Positions 9,540 through 19,527 of a stretch of 64,000 bases of DNA are shown one piece after another. Position 1 is the stretch's first letter; every line of letters begins with the position of its first letter. The DNA is taken from the NCBI RefSeq assembly GCF_024124665.1, contig NZ_JAMXSB010000005.1:229672-293671 (forward strand), written 5' to 3'. The notes below the pieces were generated by a model that worked only from the letters and a program-made list of their open reading frames with translations, had not been told where the DNA came from and searched no databases. Source of the DNA: Pleionea sp. CnH1-48 (GTDB lineage: Bacteria; Pseudomonadota; Gammaproteobacteria; Enterobacterales; Kangiellaceae). The translations under genes and the position numbers were made by a program.

Positions 9540-10511
9540 TTATTTGCGGTAGGCAATTTCAATAATGGCTTTGGCATTAGCGGGAACCATGCCAGTAGGG
9601 TCATTCACTGCGTTTTTAATCAAAACGTGTGGCGTCGAAAAGTATTTATCCATGTGAGTCGTCATACTAAAGTCTTTTGGCATAGACTCCATCAAAAGAT
9701 ACTCATCGCTCGCAATTTTCTTTACTTTAAAGCTCGGCAGTTTCTTTTGATAATAAGACAAAATCGATTTAATCGAGTCTGGCGAAGCAAAGGTTGCAGC
9801 GGGAAGGTTGGCACCGATTTCTCGCATACCCGAACTTGCCAACATATCTTCTGTCATGTGAACCAGAATCTCACTGTTTTTATAAATAGGCAGTGTGATT
9901 TGCCCAACAGTTGATTGACTCATTTTTTTGCTCATAGACAGCGCACGTTGAATGTCTTCTGCCGCACCGGGATCGGGAGCCATGCCACGCGCCGCCATTT
10001 GATCCATATTGGCAAAAGCAGCGTCATCCATTCCCATTTGCTGGCTCGCTAAAGCTTCTAGCTGCCCAATGATTTCGTCAATGCGCTTTTGCTGTTTAGG
10101 AGAAGGATTTTCGTTCGCGTACAATCGGTCGAGTTCGCGTTCAAGCTTTTCCATCTGCATCTGGCTCTGAGCATAAGCGGCTTCAGAGGCATCACCTTGA
10201 GGTGCACAACGATCTAAAGCACTTTGGCTGACACCTAATTCTTTAGGGAAAGACTCCATACACTGGCCAATAGCATCCATAAACTGAGGCATTGGCAGCT
10301 GCTTGGTTTTGCCGTAACAGCTTTGTGCTTTTTTCTCGTACATCTTGCGAGCTTTGCTCTCTGAGATACCTAAGCATCGCATCGCCTCAGAAAACTCAGG
10401 AGATGTCTGTGCTTCTTGAATAATCATATCCAACGCAGACTTTTTCATATCTGATGCGCTCACCAAAGAACAACATACAGAAACCGCAGTACACAAAATT
10501 AGTTTTTTCAT
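9540..10511 (-). CDS. Exported protein of unknown function
   Basis: I start this at the ATG at 10511 (MKKLILCTAVSVCCSLVSA), which gives a clean Sec signal peptide. The upstream in-frame TTG at 10532 overlaps the ribosome binding site AAGGAGAGGG and is unlikely. The mature protein, about 300 residues, is helical and charged, with several cysteines (CLG, SCYG, GQCM, RCAPQ) that may form disulfides. A coiled-coil-prone, Gln/Glu/Leu-rich stretch sits around residues 115-160. The C-terminal third (LPIYKNSEILVHMTEDMLA onward) looks like a separate beta-containing domain. I do not recognise the family. It sits with a methyltransferase gene between dnaJ and dapB, where most relatives have nothing. 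Confidence 0.75.
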   Translation of the reverse strand: MKKLILCTAVSVCCSLVSASDMKKSALDMIIQEAQTSPEFSEAMRCLGISESKARKMYEKKAQSCYGKTKQLPMPQFMDAIGQCMESFPKELGVSQSALDRCAPQGDASEAAYAQSQMQMEKLERELDRLYANENPSPKQQKRIDEIIGQLEALASQQMGMDDAAFANMDQMAARGMAPDPGAAEDIQRALSMSKKMSQSTVGQITLPIYKNSEILVHMTEDMLASSGMREIGANLPAATFASPDSIKSILSYYQKKLPSFKVKKIASDEYLLMESMPKDFSMTTHMDKYFSTPHVLIKNAVNDPTGMVPANAKAIIEIAYRK

Positions 10512-10609
10512 TCCAGATTCCCTCTCCTTCAACGTAATCGCTCATTGTATGTGGCTGCCAAAAAAAAAGCTTGAAGCAAGTCACATACATTTGAGTTTGG
10601 TTTACGTTA

Positions 10610-11407
10610 TCACAAAGATTTTGGTTTTTCTGCACCTAAGGCATACACCATAGGCAACTTACCTTCTAACCCTTCTATTTGATAGCCTTTATCCATTTTA
10701 ACCGTGCGGTTAAAGCAGTTATAAGGCGAATAGTCATACTCTTTAAAATGTGAAATCATCAAGTTTCGAGATAATAATGACTGAAAGAGTTCTTCCAGAC
10801 TGTGATTCCAGCCATACTCTTCCATCGACTCTTCCAACTCACTGTTTTCAACATAGCTATCTACAGATTCTTCTTGGATCACACCCGCATTAAAATAACT
10901 GTGTTCAAAGAATTTGAAGTTTGCATCAAACATCCATAACACTGGATGAAAATCGACGATCAAGAATTTCCCACCAGGTTTTAAACAATGATCGATGACT
11001 TTTGCCCAGGTATTCAGCTCCGGTAACCAGCCAATAGTCCCGTAAGAGGTAAATACCAGATCATATTCTTGTGCCAGTACTTCGTCGGCTTTCATCACAT
11101 CAGAGCAGATAAACTCAGCATCTAAGCCCAGCTTTTCATTCAATTCTTGCGCTTTCAATATCGCTTTATCAGATAAATCAACGCCCGTCACTTTGGCGCC
11201 CATACGTGCCAGAGATAATGAGTCCTGACCAAAATGGCATTGTAGGTGTAGTACTCTTTTACCTTTCACATCGCCAAGCAATGCCAGCTCTATATCATTG
11301 AGTGAGCTACGCCCAGCCAAAAAAGTGTCATTATCATAAAACTCGGAGTTCACATGGGTATCAACCCGCTCATTCCAAAGCTTTCGATTTGCTTCAATAA
11401 ATTCCAT
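10610..11407 (-). CDS. Class I SAM-dependent methyltransferase
   Basis: A Rossmann-type methyltransferase of about 265 residues. Motif I appears as VLHLQCHFGQDSLSLARMGA (SAM-binding loop, the usual GxGxG reduced to QCHFG). Motif II follows as VTGVDLSDKAI, and a motif post-III region as LKPGGKFLIVDFHP. The substrate is unknown. The track-level start at 11455 is a TTG without support. GAGG lies six bases before the second of two adjacent ATGs, so I use 11407; 11410 is the alternative. It lies alone between the dnaJ terminator and the exported-protein gene. Confidence 0.85.
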   Translation of the reverse strand: MEFIEANRKLWNERVDTHVNSEFYDNDTFLAGRSSLNDIELALLGDVKGKRVLHLQCHFGQDSLSLARMGAKVTGVDLSDKAILKAQELNEKLGLDAEFICSDVMKADEVLAQEYDLVFTSYGTIGWLPELNTWAKVIDHCLKPGGKFLIVDFHPVLWMFDANFKFFEHSYFNAGVIQEESVDSYVENSELEESMEEYGWNHSLEELFQSLLSRNLMISHFKEYDYSPYNCFNRTVKMDKGYQIEGLEGKLPMVYALGAEKPKSL

Positions 11408-11507
11408 CATAAACCTCACTATTCTTTTTATCTTTCCTTTACTTATAAATAACAATCTAGCGATTGCAGGCTGAACATTATATGAATTTGCTAATAATGA
11501 AAAGCCA

Positions 11508-11538
11508 AAAAAAAGGCGCTTAACGCGCCTTTTTTATT
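11508..11538 (-). terminator. Rho-independent terminator at the end of dnaJ
   Basis: The stem AAAAGGCGC/GCGCCTTTT around TTAAC has T and A tracts on both sides. It overlaps the dnaJ stop region and can serve both strands. Confidence 0.8.
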
Positions 11539-12673
11539 TTGTCATGCCTTCCCAGAAGTCTTTGACTCCCTCAAACCAGCTTTTGGCTTTGGGGCTGTGT
11601 CGACTGTTGCCATCTTTTAATGAGTTTTCGAACTGGCGTAACAACTCTTTTTGTTGTTTGTTCAAGCTCACTGGAGTCTCAACAGCGACTTTGCAATACA
11701 AGTCACCAGCAGCACCACCACGCATGGGTGTTACACCTTTGCCGCGTAGTCGGAATAATTTACCAGACTGAGTTTCAACGGGTACTTTTAGTTTGACTCG
11801 TCCATCCAGTGTTGGAACTTCCAACTCACCACCTAAACATGCAGTCGAAAAACTGATAGGCACTTCGCAGTAAAGATCATCGCCATCACGTTGAAAGATA
11901 GGATGGTTTTTCACATGGATTTGGACGTACAAATCACCAGGAACTGTTCCTGGACCACCGGCTTCACCTTCACCGGATAAACGAATGCGATCCCCCGTAT
12001 CAACACCAGCAGGTACTTTTACCTGTAAAGTTTTTTCTTTCTTGATACGCCCCTGGCCATGACAAGGAGAGCAAGGATCTTTAATTGTGGTTCCCTGACC
12101 ATGACATTGTGGACAGGTTTGCTGGATAGAGAAAAAGCCCTGTTGCATGCGAACCTGGCCAGCACCACCACACATATCACAAGTAACGGGTTTGCTGCCT
12201 TTTTTGGCGCCACTACCATCACAGGTTTCACAGTTTACATAGGTTGGAACATGAATTTTGGCTTGCGTACCATGAACCGCTTCTTCCAGAGATAACTCCA
12301 GGTTGTAACGTAAGTCAGCACCACGACGAGCACGGTGGCCACCACCGCCACCTCTGGCACCACCAAAAATGTCACCGAAGACATCGCCAAAGATATCACT
12401 GAAGCTGGCACCGCCTGCTCCACCACCACCAAAACCACCTTGGCTGGGATCAACACCAGCGTGACCAAACTGATCATAAGCTTGACGTTTTTGCGGATCA
12501 GACAAAATATCAAAAGCTTCTTTTGCTTCTTTAAATTTGTCTTCAGCTTCTTTTGAGTCTGGATTGCGATCAGGGTGGTACTTCATCGCCAAGCGTCGAT
12601 ACGCTTTTTTTAACTCAGCCTCGTCAGCACCCTTAGATACACCCAGAATCTCGTAATAATCACGTTTTGACAT
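11534..12673 (-). CDS. dnaJ: Chaperone protein DnaJ
   Basis: DnaJ is the Hsp40 co-chaperone that delivers substrates to DnaK and stimulates its ATPase. In order, the 379 residues show: the J domain (1-70) with HPD at residues 33-35; a Gly/Phe-rich linker (75-120, with [10 protein letters not shown]); four CxxCxGxG zinc-finger repeats (about 145-210, from [12 protein letters not shown] to CSPCHGQG); and the C-terminal substrate-binding domain. Length and architecture match E. coli DnaJ. It follows dnaK after a 192-base gap that contains a strong hairpin. Confidence 0.98.
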   Translation of the reverse strand: MSKRDYYEILGVSKGADEAELKKAYRRLAMKYHPDRNPDSKEAEDKFKEAKEAFDILSDPQKRQAYDQFGHAGVDPSQGGFGGGGAGGASFSDIFGDVFGDIFGGARGGGGGHRARRGADLRYNLELSLEEAVHGTQAKIHVPTYVNCETCDGSGAKKGSKPVTCDMCGGAGQVRMQQGFFSIQQTCPQCHGQGTTIKDPCSPCHGQGRIKKEKTLQVKVPAGVDTGDRIRLSGEGEAGGPGTVPGDLYVQIHVKNHPIFQRDGDDLYCEVPISFSTACLGGELEVPTLDGRVKLKVPVETQSGKLFRLRGKGVTPMRGGAAGDLYCKVAVETPVSLNKQQKELLRQFENSLKDGNSRHSPKAKSWFEGVKDFWEGMTK

Positions 12674-12786
12674 ACAACGTTAACCTGTACATAAACAGTT
12701 TCAGCAATATCAGGTAACCATCCGAATACTTACCAGAGTCATCAAGACCTCATAATAATCATTCGCAAAGTTACTTTCTTTTTAAC

Positions 12787-12816
12787 GCGCAACGCGGGCA
12801 TGAAACCCGCGTGCGC
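12787..12816 (-). other. Stable hairpin in the dnaK-dnaJ intergenic region
   Basis: GCGC-A-ACGCGGG (12787-12798) pairs with CCCGCGT-GCGC (12806-12816) around a seven-base CATGAAA loop, with one bulged A. No T-run follows on either strand, so it does not look like an intrinsic terminator. Partial termination or mRNA processing between dnaK and dnaJ is possible. Confidence 0.5.
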
Positions 12817-12865
12817 TACTTTTGAAATTAAGAACCTAAAGTTTTGACTTTAGTGTAATGCATTC

Positions 12866-14821
12866 TTATTTCTTATTGTCGTTAACTTCTTCGAACTCAG
12901 CATCAACAACATTGTCATCTGCGTTGCCAGCGTCGCTGCTTTGCTCAGCACCAGCTCCGGCTTCAGCTCCAGCAGCACCCGCACCTGCCTGTGCATCAGC
13001 TTGAGCTTTTTGATACAAACGCTCAGCCATTTTTGCAGATGCTTGAGAAAGCGCTTCGGTTTTTGCTTCGATCTCTTCTTTGTTATCGCCTTTAAGAGCT
13101 TCTTCTAACTCAGCAATCGCAGCTTCAATAGCTTCTTTTTCGCCGGCTTCAACTTCAACGCTTTCGTCTTGCAAGCTCTTACGAGTAGCATGAATCAAAC
13201 CATCCGCTTTGTTGCGAACGTCGATCATTTCCTGGAACTTCTTATCTTCTTCAGCATGTGCCTCAGCGTCTTTTACCATTGCTTCGATTTCATCTTCAGA
13301 CAAACCAGAAGACGCTTTGATCTGGATAGATTGCTCTTTACCAGTTGCTTTATCTTTTGCTGATACATGCATGATACCGTTCGCATCAATATCAAAAGAG
13401 ACTTCAATCTGCGGAACACCACGTGGCGCAGGAGGAATATCTGCCAAGTCGAAACGACCCAGAGATTTATTCATAGACGCTTGTTTACGCTCACCCTGTA
13501 ATACATGAACAGTTACCGCAGTCTGGTTGTCATCAGCTGTTGAGAAAACCTGAGATGCTTTTGTTGGGATGGTTGTATTCTTCTCGATAAGAGGAGTCAT
13601 AACACCACCCATAGTTTCGATACCTAAAGATAGAGGCGTTACGTCTAACAGAAGAACGTCTTTTACATCACCTGCAAGTACCGCACCCTGGATAGAAGCA
13701 CCCATTGCAACCGCTTCGTCAGGGTTTACATCTTTACGAGGCTCTTTGCCAAAGAACTCAGTAACCACTTCTTGAACTTTAGGCATACGAGTCTGACCAC
13801 CAACCAAGATAACGTCATCAATGTCTGAAACATTAAGACCGGCATCTTTTAGTGCAGTTTTTAGTGGCTCAAGAGTACGCTCAACTAACTCATCAACCAA
13901 AGACTCAAGCTTGGCACGAGTCAGTTTAATATTAAGGTGCTTAGGACCAGTAGCGTCAGCCGTGATGTAAGGAAGGTTTACATCTGTCTGCTGACTTGAA
14001 GACAATTCGATCTTTGCTTTTTCTGCCGCTTCTTTTAAACGCTGTAGTGCTAATGCATCGTTATGTAAGTCGATACCAGATTCTTTCTTGAACTCATCTG
14101 CCAAGTACTCGATAACACGCAAGTCAAAATCTTCACCACCCAGGAAAGTGTCACCGTTAGTCGATAATACTTCGAAAGTGTGCTCGCCTTCGACTTCTGC
14201 AATCTCAATGATAGAGATATCGAAAGTACCGCCACCCAGGTCATAAACAGCGATAGTACGATCGCCTTTGGCTTTATCCATACCGTAAGCTAACGCAGCT
14301 GCTGTTGGCTCATTGATAATACGTTTAACTTCTAATCCCGCAATACGACCAGCATCTTTTGTTGCCTGACGCTGTGAATCATTAAAGTAAGCAGGTACAG
14401 TAATAACCGCTTCGGTGATGCTCTCACCTAAGAAGTCTTCTGCCGTCTTTTTCATCTTCTTTAAAACTTCAGCAGAAATCTGAGGTGGCGCTTTTTTCTC
14501 GCCTTTTGCTTCTACCCAAGCGTCGCCATTGTCGGCTTTAACGATTGAGTAAGGCACCATTTTGATATCTTTCTGTACAACATCATCTTCGAAACGACGG
14601 CCAATAAGACGCTTAACCGCAAATAATGTGTTGTCTGGGTTTGTCACTGCCTGACGTTTTGCAGACTGACCAACTAACACTTCACCGTCGTCAGTAAACG
14701 CAACGATTGATGGTGTGGTGCGAGTACCTTCAGAGTTCTCGATAACGCGAGAATCTTTGCCTTCTAGTACAGCAACACAAGAGTTTGTTGTCCCCAAGTC
14801 GATACCAATAATTTTACCCAT
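12866..14821 (-). CDS. dnaK: Chaperone protein DnaK (Hsp70)
   Basis: The 651-residue protein starts [18 protein letters not shown] and carries the Hsp70 signatures: the phosphate-1 loop, [15 protein letters not shown] (phosphate-2), and [14 protein letters not shown]. The substrate-binding domain has the usual [12 protein letters not shown] segment. The C-terminal tail is a low-complexity Gly/Ala/Glu stretch ending EEVNDNKK, close to the EEV(K)D-type tail of relatives. It is an ATP-driven folding chaperone. A sigma-32-type promoter lies just upstream, so it can be heat-induced independently of hrcA-grpE. Confidence 0.98.
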   Translation of the reverse strand: MGKIIGIDLGTTNSCVAVLEGKDSRVIENSEGTRTTPSIVAFTDDGEVLVGQSAKRQAVTNPDNTLFAVKRLIGRRFEDDVVQKDIKMVPYSIVKADNGDAWVEAKGEKKAPPQISAEVLKKMKKTAEDFLGESITEAVITVPAYFNDSQRQATKDAGRIAGLEVKRIINEPTAAALAYGMDKAKGDRTIAVYDLGGGTFDISIIEIAEVEGEHTFEVLSTNGDTFLGGEDFDLRVIEYLADEFKKESGIDLHNDALALQRLKEAAEKAKIELSSSQQTDVNLPYITADATGPKHLNIKLTRAKLESLVDELVERTLEPLKTALKDAGLNVSDIDDVILVGGQTRMPKVQEVVTEFFGKEPRKDVNPDEAVAMGASIQGAVLAGDVKDVLLLDVTPLSLGIETMGGVMTPLIEKNTTIPTKASQVFSTADDNQTAVTVHVLQGERKQASMNKSLGRFDLADIPPAPRGVPQIEVSFDIDANGIMHVSAKDKATGKEQSIQIKASSGLSEDEIEAMVKDAEAHAEEDKKFQEMIDVRNKADGLIHATRKSLQDESVEVEAGEKEAIEAAIAELEEALKGDNKEEIEAKTEALSQASAKMAERLYQKAQADAQAGAGAAGAEAGAGAEQSSDAGNADDNVVDAEFEEVNDNKK

Positions 14822-14902
14822 GATACATCTCCGAAATAATCTAATTTAATCTGGTTGTTGCCCGCCCTTCTTTATGGCCGGTGCAAAAAATCTGTTAGTT
14901 CA

Positions 14903-14934
14903 TATTTTGGGGCTTTTTCGTACAATTCAAGCAA
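14903..14934 (-). promoter_or_regulatory. Candidate sigma-32 (heat shock) promoter for dnaK
   Basis: The minus strand reads GTTGCTTGAA (-35, CTTGAA at 14931-14926), 13 bases, then CCCCAAAATA (-10, 14912-14903). This is close to the RpoH consensus CTTGAA-N13/14-CCCCATTTA. The predicted start is about 75 bases before the dnaK ATG. Confidence 0.72.
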
Positions 14935-14957
14935 CAGCCCCTATCTAAATGCGTTTT

Positions 14958-15548
14958 TTAAGCTTTCGTATTAACGGTCGGTTTCGATTTATTAACCACA
15001 ACACGAGCAGGGCGAATCAAACGACCATTCAAGGTATAACCTTTCTGGAAAACCGCCATCACCGTATTGGGTTCATGGTCAGGACTTTCCTGCATTGACA
15101 TAGCCTCATGAAACTCTGGATTAAATACCTCACCCATTGGGTTCAGCTGTTCAACCTGCTTTTTGGCTAACGCGTCCAGCAACATCTTAAGTGTCAGTTC
15201 AAGGCCTTCTTTCATGGCTTTGCTTTCATCATTGGTTGCTTCATGGGCCAATCCCTGTTCCATACTGTCTAAGGCAGGAATCAAAGAATCAACAAATCCT
15301 TCTAAGGCAAACTTATGGGCGCTCTGCACATCACGCTCAGCACGGCGTCGGATATTTTCCATTTCGGCTTTGGCACGCACAGCCAGATCCAGCTGTTCAG
15401 CCGCTTTGGCCTCGGCAGCTTCCAGCTTCTGCTGTAGTTGCTCTAATTCGCTTAGGTTATCAGAGGATCCCTCTGCTGATGCAGATTCTGCAGCTGCAGA
15501 ATCTTGTTCCATCTCTTCAACGGTAGGATTTTGCTCTTCTGACATCAA
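14958..15548 (-). CDS. grpE: Nucleotide exchange factor GrpE
   Basis: GrpE releases ADP from DnaK to reset its chaperone cycle. The 196-residue protein has an acidic low-complexity N terminus (about residues 1-35) and a long dimeric coiled coil (about 35-90, ending near AKAEMENIRRRAERDV). The beta-wing domain follows, with GEVFNPEFHEAMS and FQKGYTLNGRLIRPARVVV, the GrpE signature. It sits between hrcA and dnaK. Its own sigma-32-type promoter overlaps the hrcA 3' end. Confidence 0.97.
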   Translation of the reverse strand: MMSEEQNPTVEEMEQDSAAAESASAEGSSDNLSELEQLQQKLEAAEAKAAEQLDLAVRAKAEMENIRRRAERDVQSAHKFALEGFVDSLIPALDSMEQGLAHEATNDESKAMKEGLELTLKMLLDALAKKQVEQLNPMGEVFNPEFHEAMSMQESPDHEPNTVMAVFQKGYTLNGRLIRPARVVVNKSKPTVNTKA

Positions 15549-15602
15549 TAGTTACCCCATTTATTTAGTCAGTAAATGACGAAGACTTCTTTAGATGGGA
15601 GC

Positions 15603-15634
15603 TATATGGGGACTAGTCAGAATGATTCAAGGCA
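15603..15634 (-). promoter_or_regulatory. Candidate sigma-32 promoter for grpE, overlapping the end of hrcA
   Basis: The minus strand carries CTGCCTTGAA (CTTGAA at 15631-15626), 14 bases, then CCCCATATA (15611-15603). This matches the RpoH pattern closely. The -35 box lies inside the last codons of hrcA. Confidence 0.78.
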
Positions 15635-16650
15635 GAAGACAGTAATTTTGCGGTGATATCAACAATTGGCACCACTTTGTCGTAACGCATACGCGTTGGG
15701 CCCACAACGGCCAGCACGCCAACAGGGGCATCTTCAATTTGATAGGGGGCTGTCACGATGCTGCATCCTTGGAATCCATCGGTCTCGCTTTCCTCACCAA
15801 TGAAGATCTGCACACCATCCGCTTTTATTACTTTGTCCAATAAGTTCAGAATTTCCTGCTTTTGGCGGAAGGCATCAAAAATCGCCTTGAGGTCGCCTAA
15901 CTCGCCATCTACAGCGAAGTTGAGCAAATTACTATCGCCAGAAAGGTGGTAGCCCTTATCGTCATTTTCGTGCTGTAAACTTTGCTCGGCTAGTTTGATA
16001 GCGGTTTGCATCAGACTATCTAACTGTGCTTTTTCGCTACGCATTTTACCCAGTAGCTCATCTCGAGCATGTGACAATTCCTTGCCTGCCAGATGCTCAT
16101 TAACAAAGGCCGACGCTCGCAATAGCTCTTCACGGCTAATCGGTTGCTCAACCTTAATCACTCGATTCTGCACATCCTGCTCATCCAACACCAAAATCGC
16201 CAGAATGTTGGTTTCGGTCAGCGGCATAAACTCAATTTGGCGAATGCGATTGACTTGACGATTGGGAACGCGCACCAATCCAGCCATGTGAGTCAGCTCT
16301 GATAGTAAATGAGAGGTGCTGGATATCAACTCGATGGCAGGCTTTTGAGGCGATAACTCTGTCTGCAACTGTTGAATCGTCGTTTCTTCTAGCTGTTTTA
16401 CCGTCAGTAAGTTATCAACAAACAGTCGATATCCCTGTGCCGTAGGAACACGCCCTGCTGAGGTATGAGGTGATTGCACAAATCCAGAATGCTCCAACTC
16501 CCCCATAATGTTTCGTATGGTTGCCGAGCTAACGGACAACTCAGAAATCTGCGCCAAAGTTTTTGACCCGATGGGTACCCCATTACGCAAATAATTCTCG
16601 ACCAATACTTTCATCAACTGTTGAGCTCTTGGGCTTAGCTCAGTTGCCAT
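15613..16650 (-). CDS. hrcA: Heat-inducible transcription repressor HrcA
   Basis: HrcA represses heat-shock operons by binding the CIRCE inverted repeat and is kept active by GroEL in organisms where this is known. The 345-residue protein has the N-terminal winged helix with the signature SVSSATIRNIMGELE and the following TSAGRVPTAQGYRLFVD. The C-terminal GAF-like domain ends with VGVLAVVGPTRMRYDKVVPIVD. A CIRCE-type target is visible upstream of groES in this window. None is visible upstream of hrcA itself, where a different 17 bp palindrome sits instead. Confidence 0.96.
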   Translation of the reverse strand: MATELSPRAQQLMKVLVENYLRNGVPIGSKTLAQISELSVSSATIRNIMGELEHSGFVQSPHTSAGRVPTAQGYRLFVDNLLTVKQLEETTIQQLQTELSPQKPAIELISSTSHLLSELTHMAGLVRVPNRQVNRIRQIEFMPLTETNILAILVLDEQDVQNRVIKVEQPISREELLRASAFVNEHLAGKELSHARDELLGKMRSEKAQLDSLMQTAIKLAEQSLQHENDDKGYHLSGDSNLLNFAVDGELGDLKAIFDAFRQKQEILNLLDKVIKADGVQIFIGEESETDGFQGCSIVTAPYQIEDAPVGVLAVVGPTRMRYDKVVPIVDITAKLLSSALNHSD

Positions 16651-16692
16651 AACACTTCCTTTATAGAGTCAAATAGCCTATAGCTTTATTAT

Positions 16693-16709
16693 TCACTATC
16701 TTATAGTGA
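16693..16709. promoter_or_regulatory. Perfect 17 bp palindrome in the hrcA-nadK divergent region
   Basis: TCACTAT-CTT-ATAGTGA has 7 bp arms and a three-base centre, lying 43 bases upstream of hrcA. Symmetry and position suggest an operator. It does not resemble CIRCE, and the binding protein is unknown. Confidence 0.45.
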
Positions 16710-16896
16710 CATGATAATGGTAGTTTATGCGATCAACTTCCATACGCACAGAGTATTATGTCCTTTCCGTAAATAGCTGGTCGGGACACTTCTCGTCAAG
16801 CCGCACTTAGACTCATTGGATATCAACTTTCTTGATATTACAATAGGTTAGCGGTTAGAGTTATTAAAGCATTATTGAAAAAAGGCGCATATTTTA

Positions 16897-17784
16897 ATGC
16901 CATCGAAATCCATACAGTTTCAAAAAGTCGGCATCATGGGGAAGCCACGCAGCCAGGAAGCTGCAGAAACGATAAAAATCCTTCATGATCATCTTGTCGA
17001 AGAAGGGTGTGATATCTGGCTACAAGATTCCTTGCCAGAAAGTCTTCATTCAAAACATACACAACCCACCAGCCGTAAAGAGATGGGCAAACTGGTTGAT
17101 TTGGTGGTTGTAGTCGGCGGCGATGGTAGTATGCTCAATGCGGGCCGTTATCTGGTACAACACGAAGTACCGCTGGTCGGCATCAATCGTGGGCACCTTG
17201 GATTTCTTACTGATGTTCGCCCAACAGAAGTGCGCGAACGCATCTCCGAAGTATTACGCGGCCAATACAATCAAGAAAACCGCTTTATCCTGCACACCGA
17301 AGTCTACCGTAATCAAGAGCGTATCGGTCGCAGCGATGCTGTCAATGAACTGGTACTTTACCCAGGCGAAATAGCTCGCATGTTAGAGTTTGAGCTATTT
17401 ATTGATAATCAATTTGTTTACAGCCAACGCTCAGACGGTCTTATTGTTTCGACTCCAACAGGTTCTACCGCTTATGCGCTTTCCGGTGGCGGTCCTATTA
17501 TCTCTCCCAAAATCGATGCCATGGTTTTGGTACCTATGTTTCCACATACACTTTCGAGCCGTCCCATTGTTATCGATGCTAACAGCCATATCGAAATTGC
17601 CATCTCCAGTAACAACCAGCACTACCCCATGGTCAGCTGTGACGGACAGGTGAACATAGGATTGGCACCGGGAGACATTATAGGAATTAAAAAGCACCCA
17701 CTGCCACTTAAGATACTTCACCCAGAAAGTCATGACTACTATGAAGTACTGCGAACCAAGCTGGGATGGGGGCAAAAACTCTAA
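16897..17784 (+). CDS. nadK: NAD kinase
   Basis: NadK phosphorylates NAD to NADP. The 295-residue protein shows the diagnostic GGDGSMLNAGR motif (about residues 73-83), the LGFLTD segment, and the second conserved block DGLIVSTPTGSTAYALSGGGPI, which forms the NAD-binding and catalytic core. It is transcribed divergently from hrcA and is followed 74 bases later by recN, the conserved hrcA/nadK-recN order. The start at 16897 gives the usual length. Confidence 0.97.
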   Translation: MPSKSIQFQKVGIMGKPRSQEAAETIKILHDHLVEEGCDIWLQDSLPESLHSKHTQPTSRKEMGKLVDLVVVVGGDGSMLNAGRYLVQHEVPLVGINRGHLGFLTDVRPTEVRERISEVLRGQYNQENRFILHTEVYRNQERIGRSDAVNELVLYPGEIARMLEFELFIDNQFVYSQRSDGLIVSTPTGSTAYALSGGGPIISPKIDAMVLVPMFPHTLSSRPIVIDANSHIEIAISSNNQHYPMVSCDGQVNIGLAPGDIIGIKKHPLPLKILHPESHDYYEVLRTKLGWGQKL

Positions 17785-17858
17785 ACAACCACTACTACTT
17801 GCTCAAGTAGCAGTGTATACTCATCGTCCAACAAGAAAATAAATAACAGATTATCGTC

Positions 17859-19517
17859 ATGCTGGCATCATTACATATTCGAAATTTTGCTCTTATTGAA
17901 GAACTTCAACTGGACCTGGACCAGGGCATGACGACTATCACTGGCGAAACAGGTGCCGGTAAATCCATTGTGGTTGACGCCTTAAGCCTTGCTATCGGTG
18001 AGCGAGCCGATCACCATGTTATTCGCCATGGCTGCGACAAAACCGATGTGACCGCAGGCTTTCACATCGAGTCTGATAGTACAGCCCATCAATGGCTTAA
18101 AGAGCAAGAGCTGGACGAGTCCGACGAATGCCTACTACGACGTGTGATCCAACGGGAAGGACGTTCCCGCTGCTTTATTAACGGTCGCTCCGTTACCCTT
18201 GCCATGCTTAAAGAACTGGGTGATTGTCTGGTTGATATTCATGGCCAACATGCACACCAGTCTTTGGTGCGTCCCCATCAGCAGTTATCACTGATTGATG
18301 AATTACTACCAAATCAAAAGCATCGTCAGAGTGTGTGCCAGATAGCCAACGAATACCGCAAAGTCAGCCAACAACTTGAGTCGATCAAGAATGATATGTC
18401 GCAACGGCTGGAACGCGCCGAACTGCTATCGTATCAATTAGAAGAGCTGGAAACTTTGCAGCTAGGCCCAAACAGCATTGAACAGCTGGAGCAGGAACAC
18501 AGTCGAGTGGCCAATGCTCAGCAACTGGCTGAACAAAGCCAGCACGCATTAAGTCAGCTCTATGAAGATGAATCCGGAGCTTACAACCAGCTCAATTACC
18601 ACTTAGAACAACTCAGTCAGCTTTCTCGCAAAGACCCATCTCTCAATGGCGTCACCGAATTATTGCAATCAGCAACGACCTATCTGCAAGAATCCGTTGA
18701 TGAACTACGCCATTATCAGGATTCTCTGGAAGTTAGCCCCGAACGCCTCAATGAACTGGACGAACAACTCAGTCATTTACACGATCTGGCGCGCAAACAT
18801 CGAGTCGAATTACATCAGCTACCAGAAGTCGAAGAGAACATTCGTACCGAACTGGAGTCATTACAGGATACTCAGGCAAACACTCTCGAGTTAGAACAGA
18901 AACAGACTCAACTGATTGAAGACTACGAAAGTGCCGCATCAAAACTCACCAAGCATCGACAAAAAGTCGTGAAGCAACTGGCCAAGGATGTCACCGCTCA
19001 CATGCAAAAGCTGGGGATGGATGGTGGTCAGTTTAGCGTGAAACTAGAGGCTAGAAACGAGGCCTATTCGGCTCTGGGTAGCGAACAGATAGAATTTGAA
19101 GTATCGGCAAACCCAGGGCAACCACTGCGCTCTCTGGCCAAAGTGGCATCGGGCGGTGAGCTATCCCGTATTAGCCTGGCGATTCAGATGATCACCGCAC
19201 AAAAACAGGTTACTCCCTGTTTAATTTTTGATGAAGTCGATGTGGGTATTGGTGGGCAAACGGCCGATATCGTTGGTCGCATGCTGGCAACACTGTCGCA
19301 GCATACTCAGGTGATTTGTGTCACTCACCAACCTCAGGTTGCTGCTCGTGGTAATCATCAACTAAAAGCCGTGAAATCCAAATACAAAGACAAAACCGAA
19401 ACCCAGATGCAGCGACTCTCCGAACCAGATCGTATCGATGAAATTGCCAGAATGGTTGGCGGACAAGAAATTACCGAAAGTACATTGCAGCATGCTCAAG
19501 AACTATTGAGCAGCTAA
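17859..19517 (+). CDS. recN: DNA repair protein RecN
   Basis: RecN is an SMC-like ATPase acting in double-strand break repair. The 552-residue protein has the Walker A GETGAGKS (about residue 30) near the N terminus and a long Gln/Glu/Leu-rich coiled-coil centre (about 150-370). The C-terminal ABC signature VASGGELSRISLAI and Walker B CLIFDEVDVGIGG complete a split ATPase head. Length equals the family norm. I see no LexA box with confidence in the 74 bases upstream. A bidirectional terminator separates it from fur. Confidence 0.97.
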   Translation: MLASLHIRNFALIEELQLDLDQGMTTITGETGAGKSIVVDALSLAIGERADHHVIRHGCDKTDVTAGFHIESDSTAHQWLKEQELDESDECLLRRVIQREGRSRCFINGRSVTLAMLKELGDCLVDIHGQHAHQSLVRPHQQLSLIDELLPNQKHRQSVCQIANEYRKVSQQLESIKNDMSQRLERAELLSYQLEELETLQLGPNSIEQLEQEHSRVANAQQLAEQSQHALSQLYEDESGAYNQLNYHLEQLSQLSRKDPSLNGVTELLQSATTYLQESVDELRHYQDSLEVSPERLNELDEQLSHLHDLARKHRVELHQLPEVEENIRTELESLQDTQANTLELEQKQTQLIEDYESAASKLTKHRQKVVKQLAKDVTAHMQKLGMDGGQFSVKLEARNEAYSALGSEQIEFEVSANPGQPLRSLAKVASGGELSRISLAIQMITAQKQVTPCLIFDEVDVGIGGQTADIVGRMLATLSQHTQVICVTHQPQVAARGNHQLKAVKSKYKDKTETQMQRLSEPDRIDEIARMVGGQEITESTLQHAQELLSS

Positions 19518-19527
19518 ATTAATCGAC

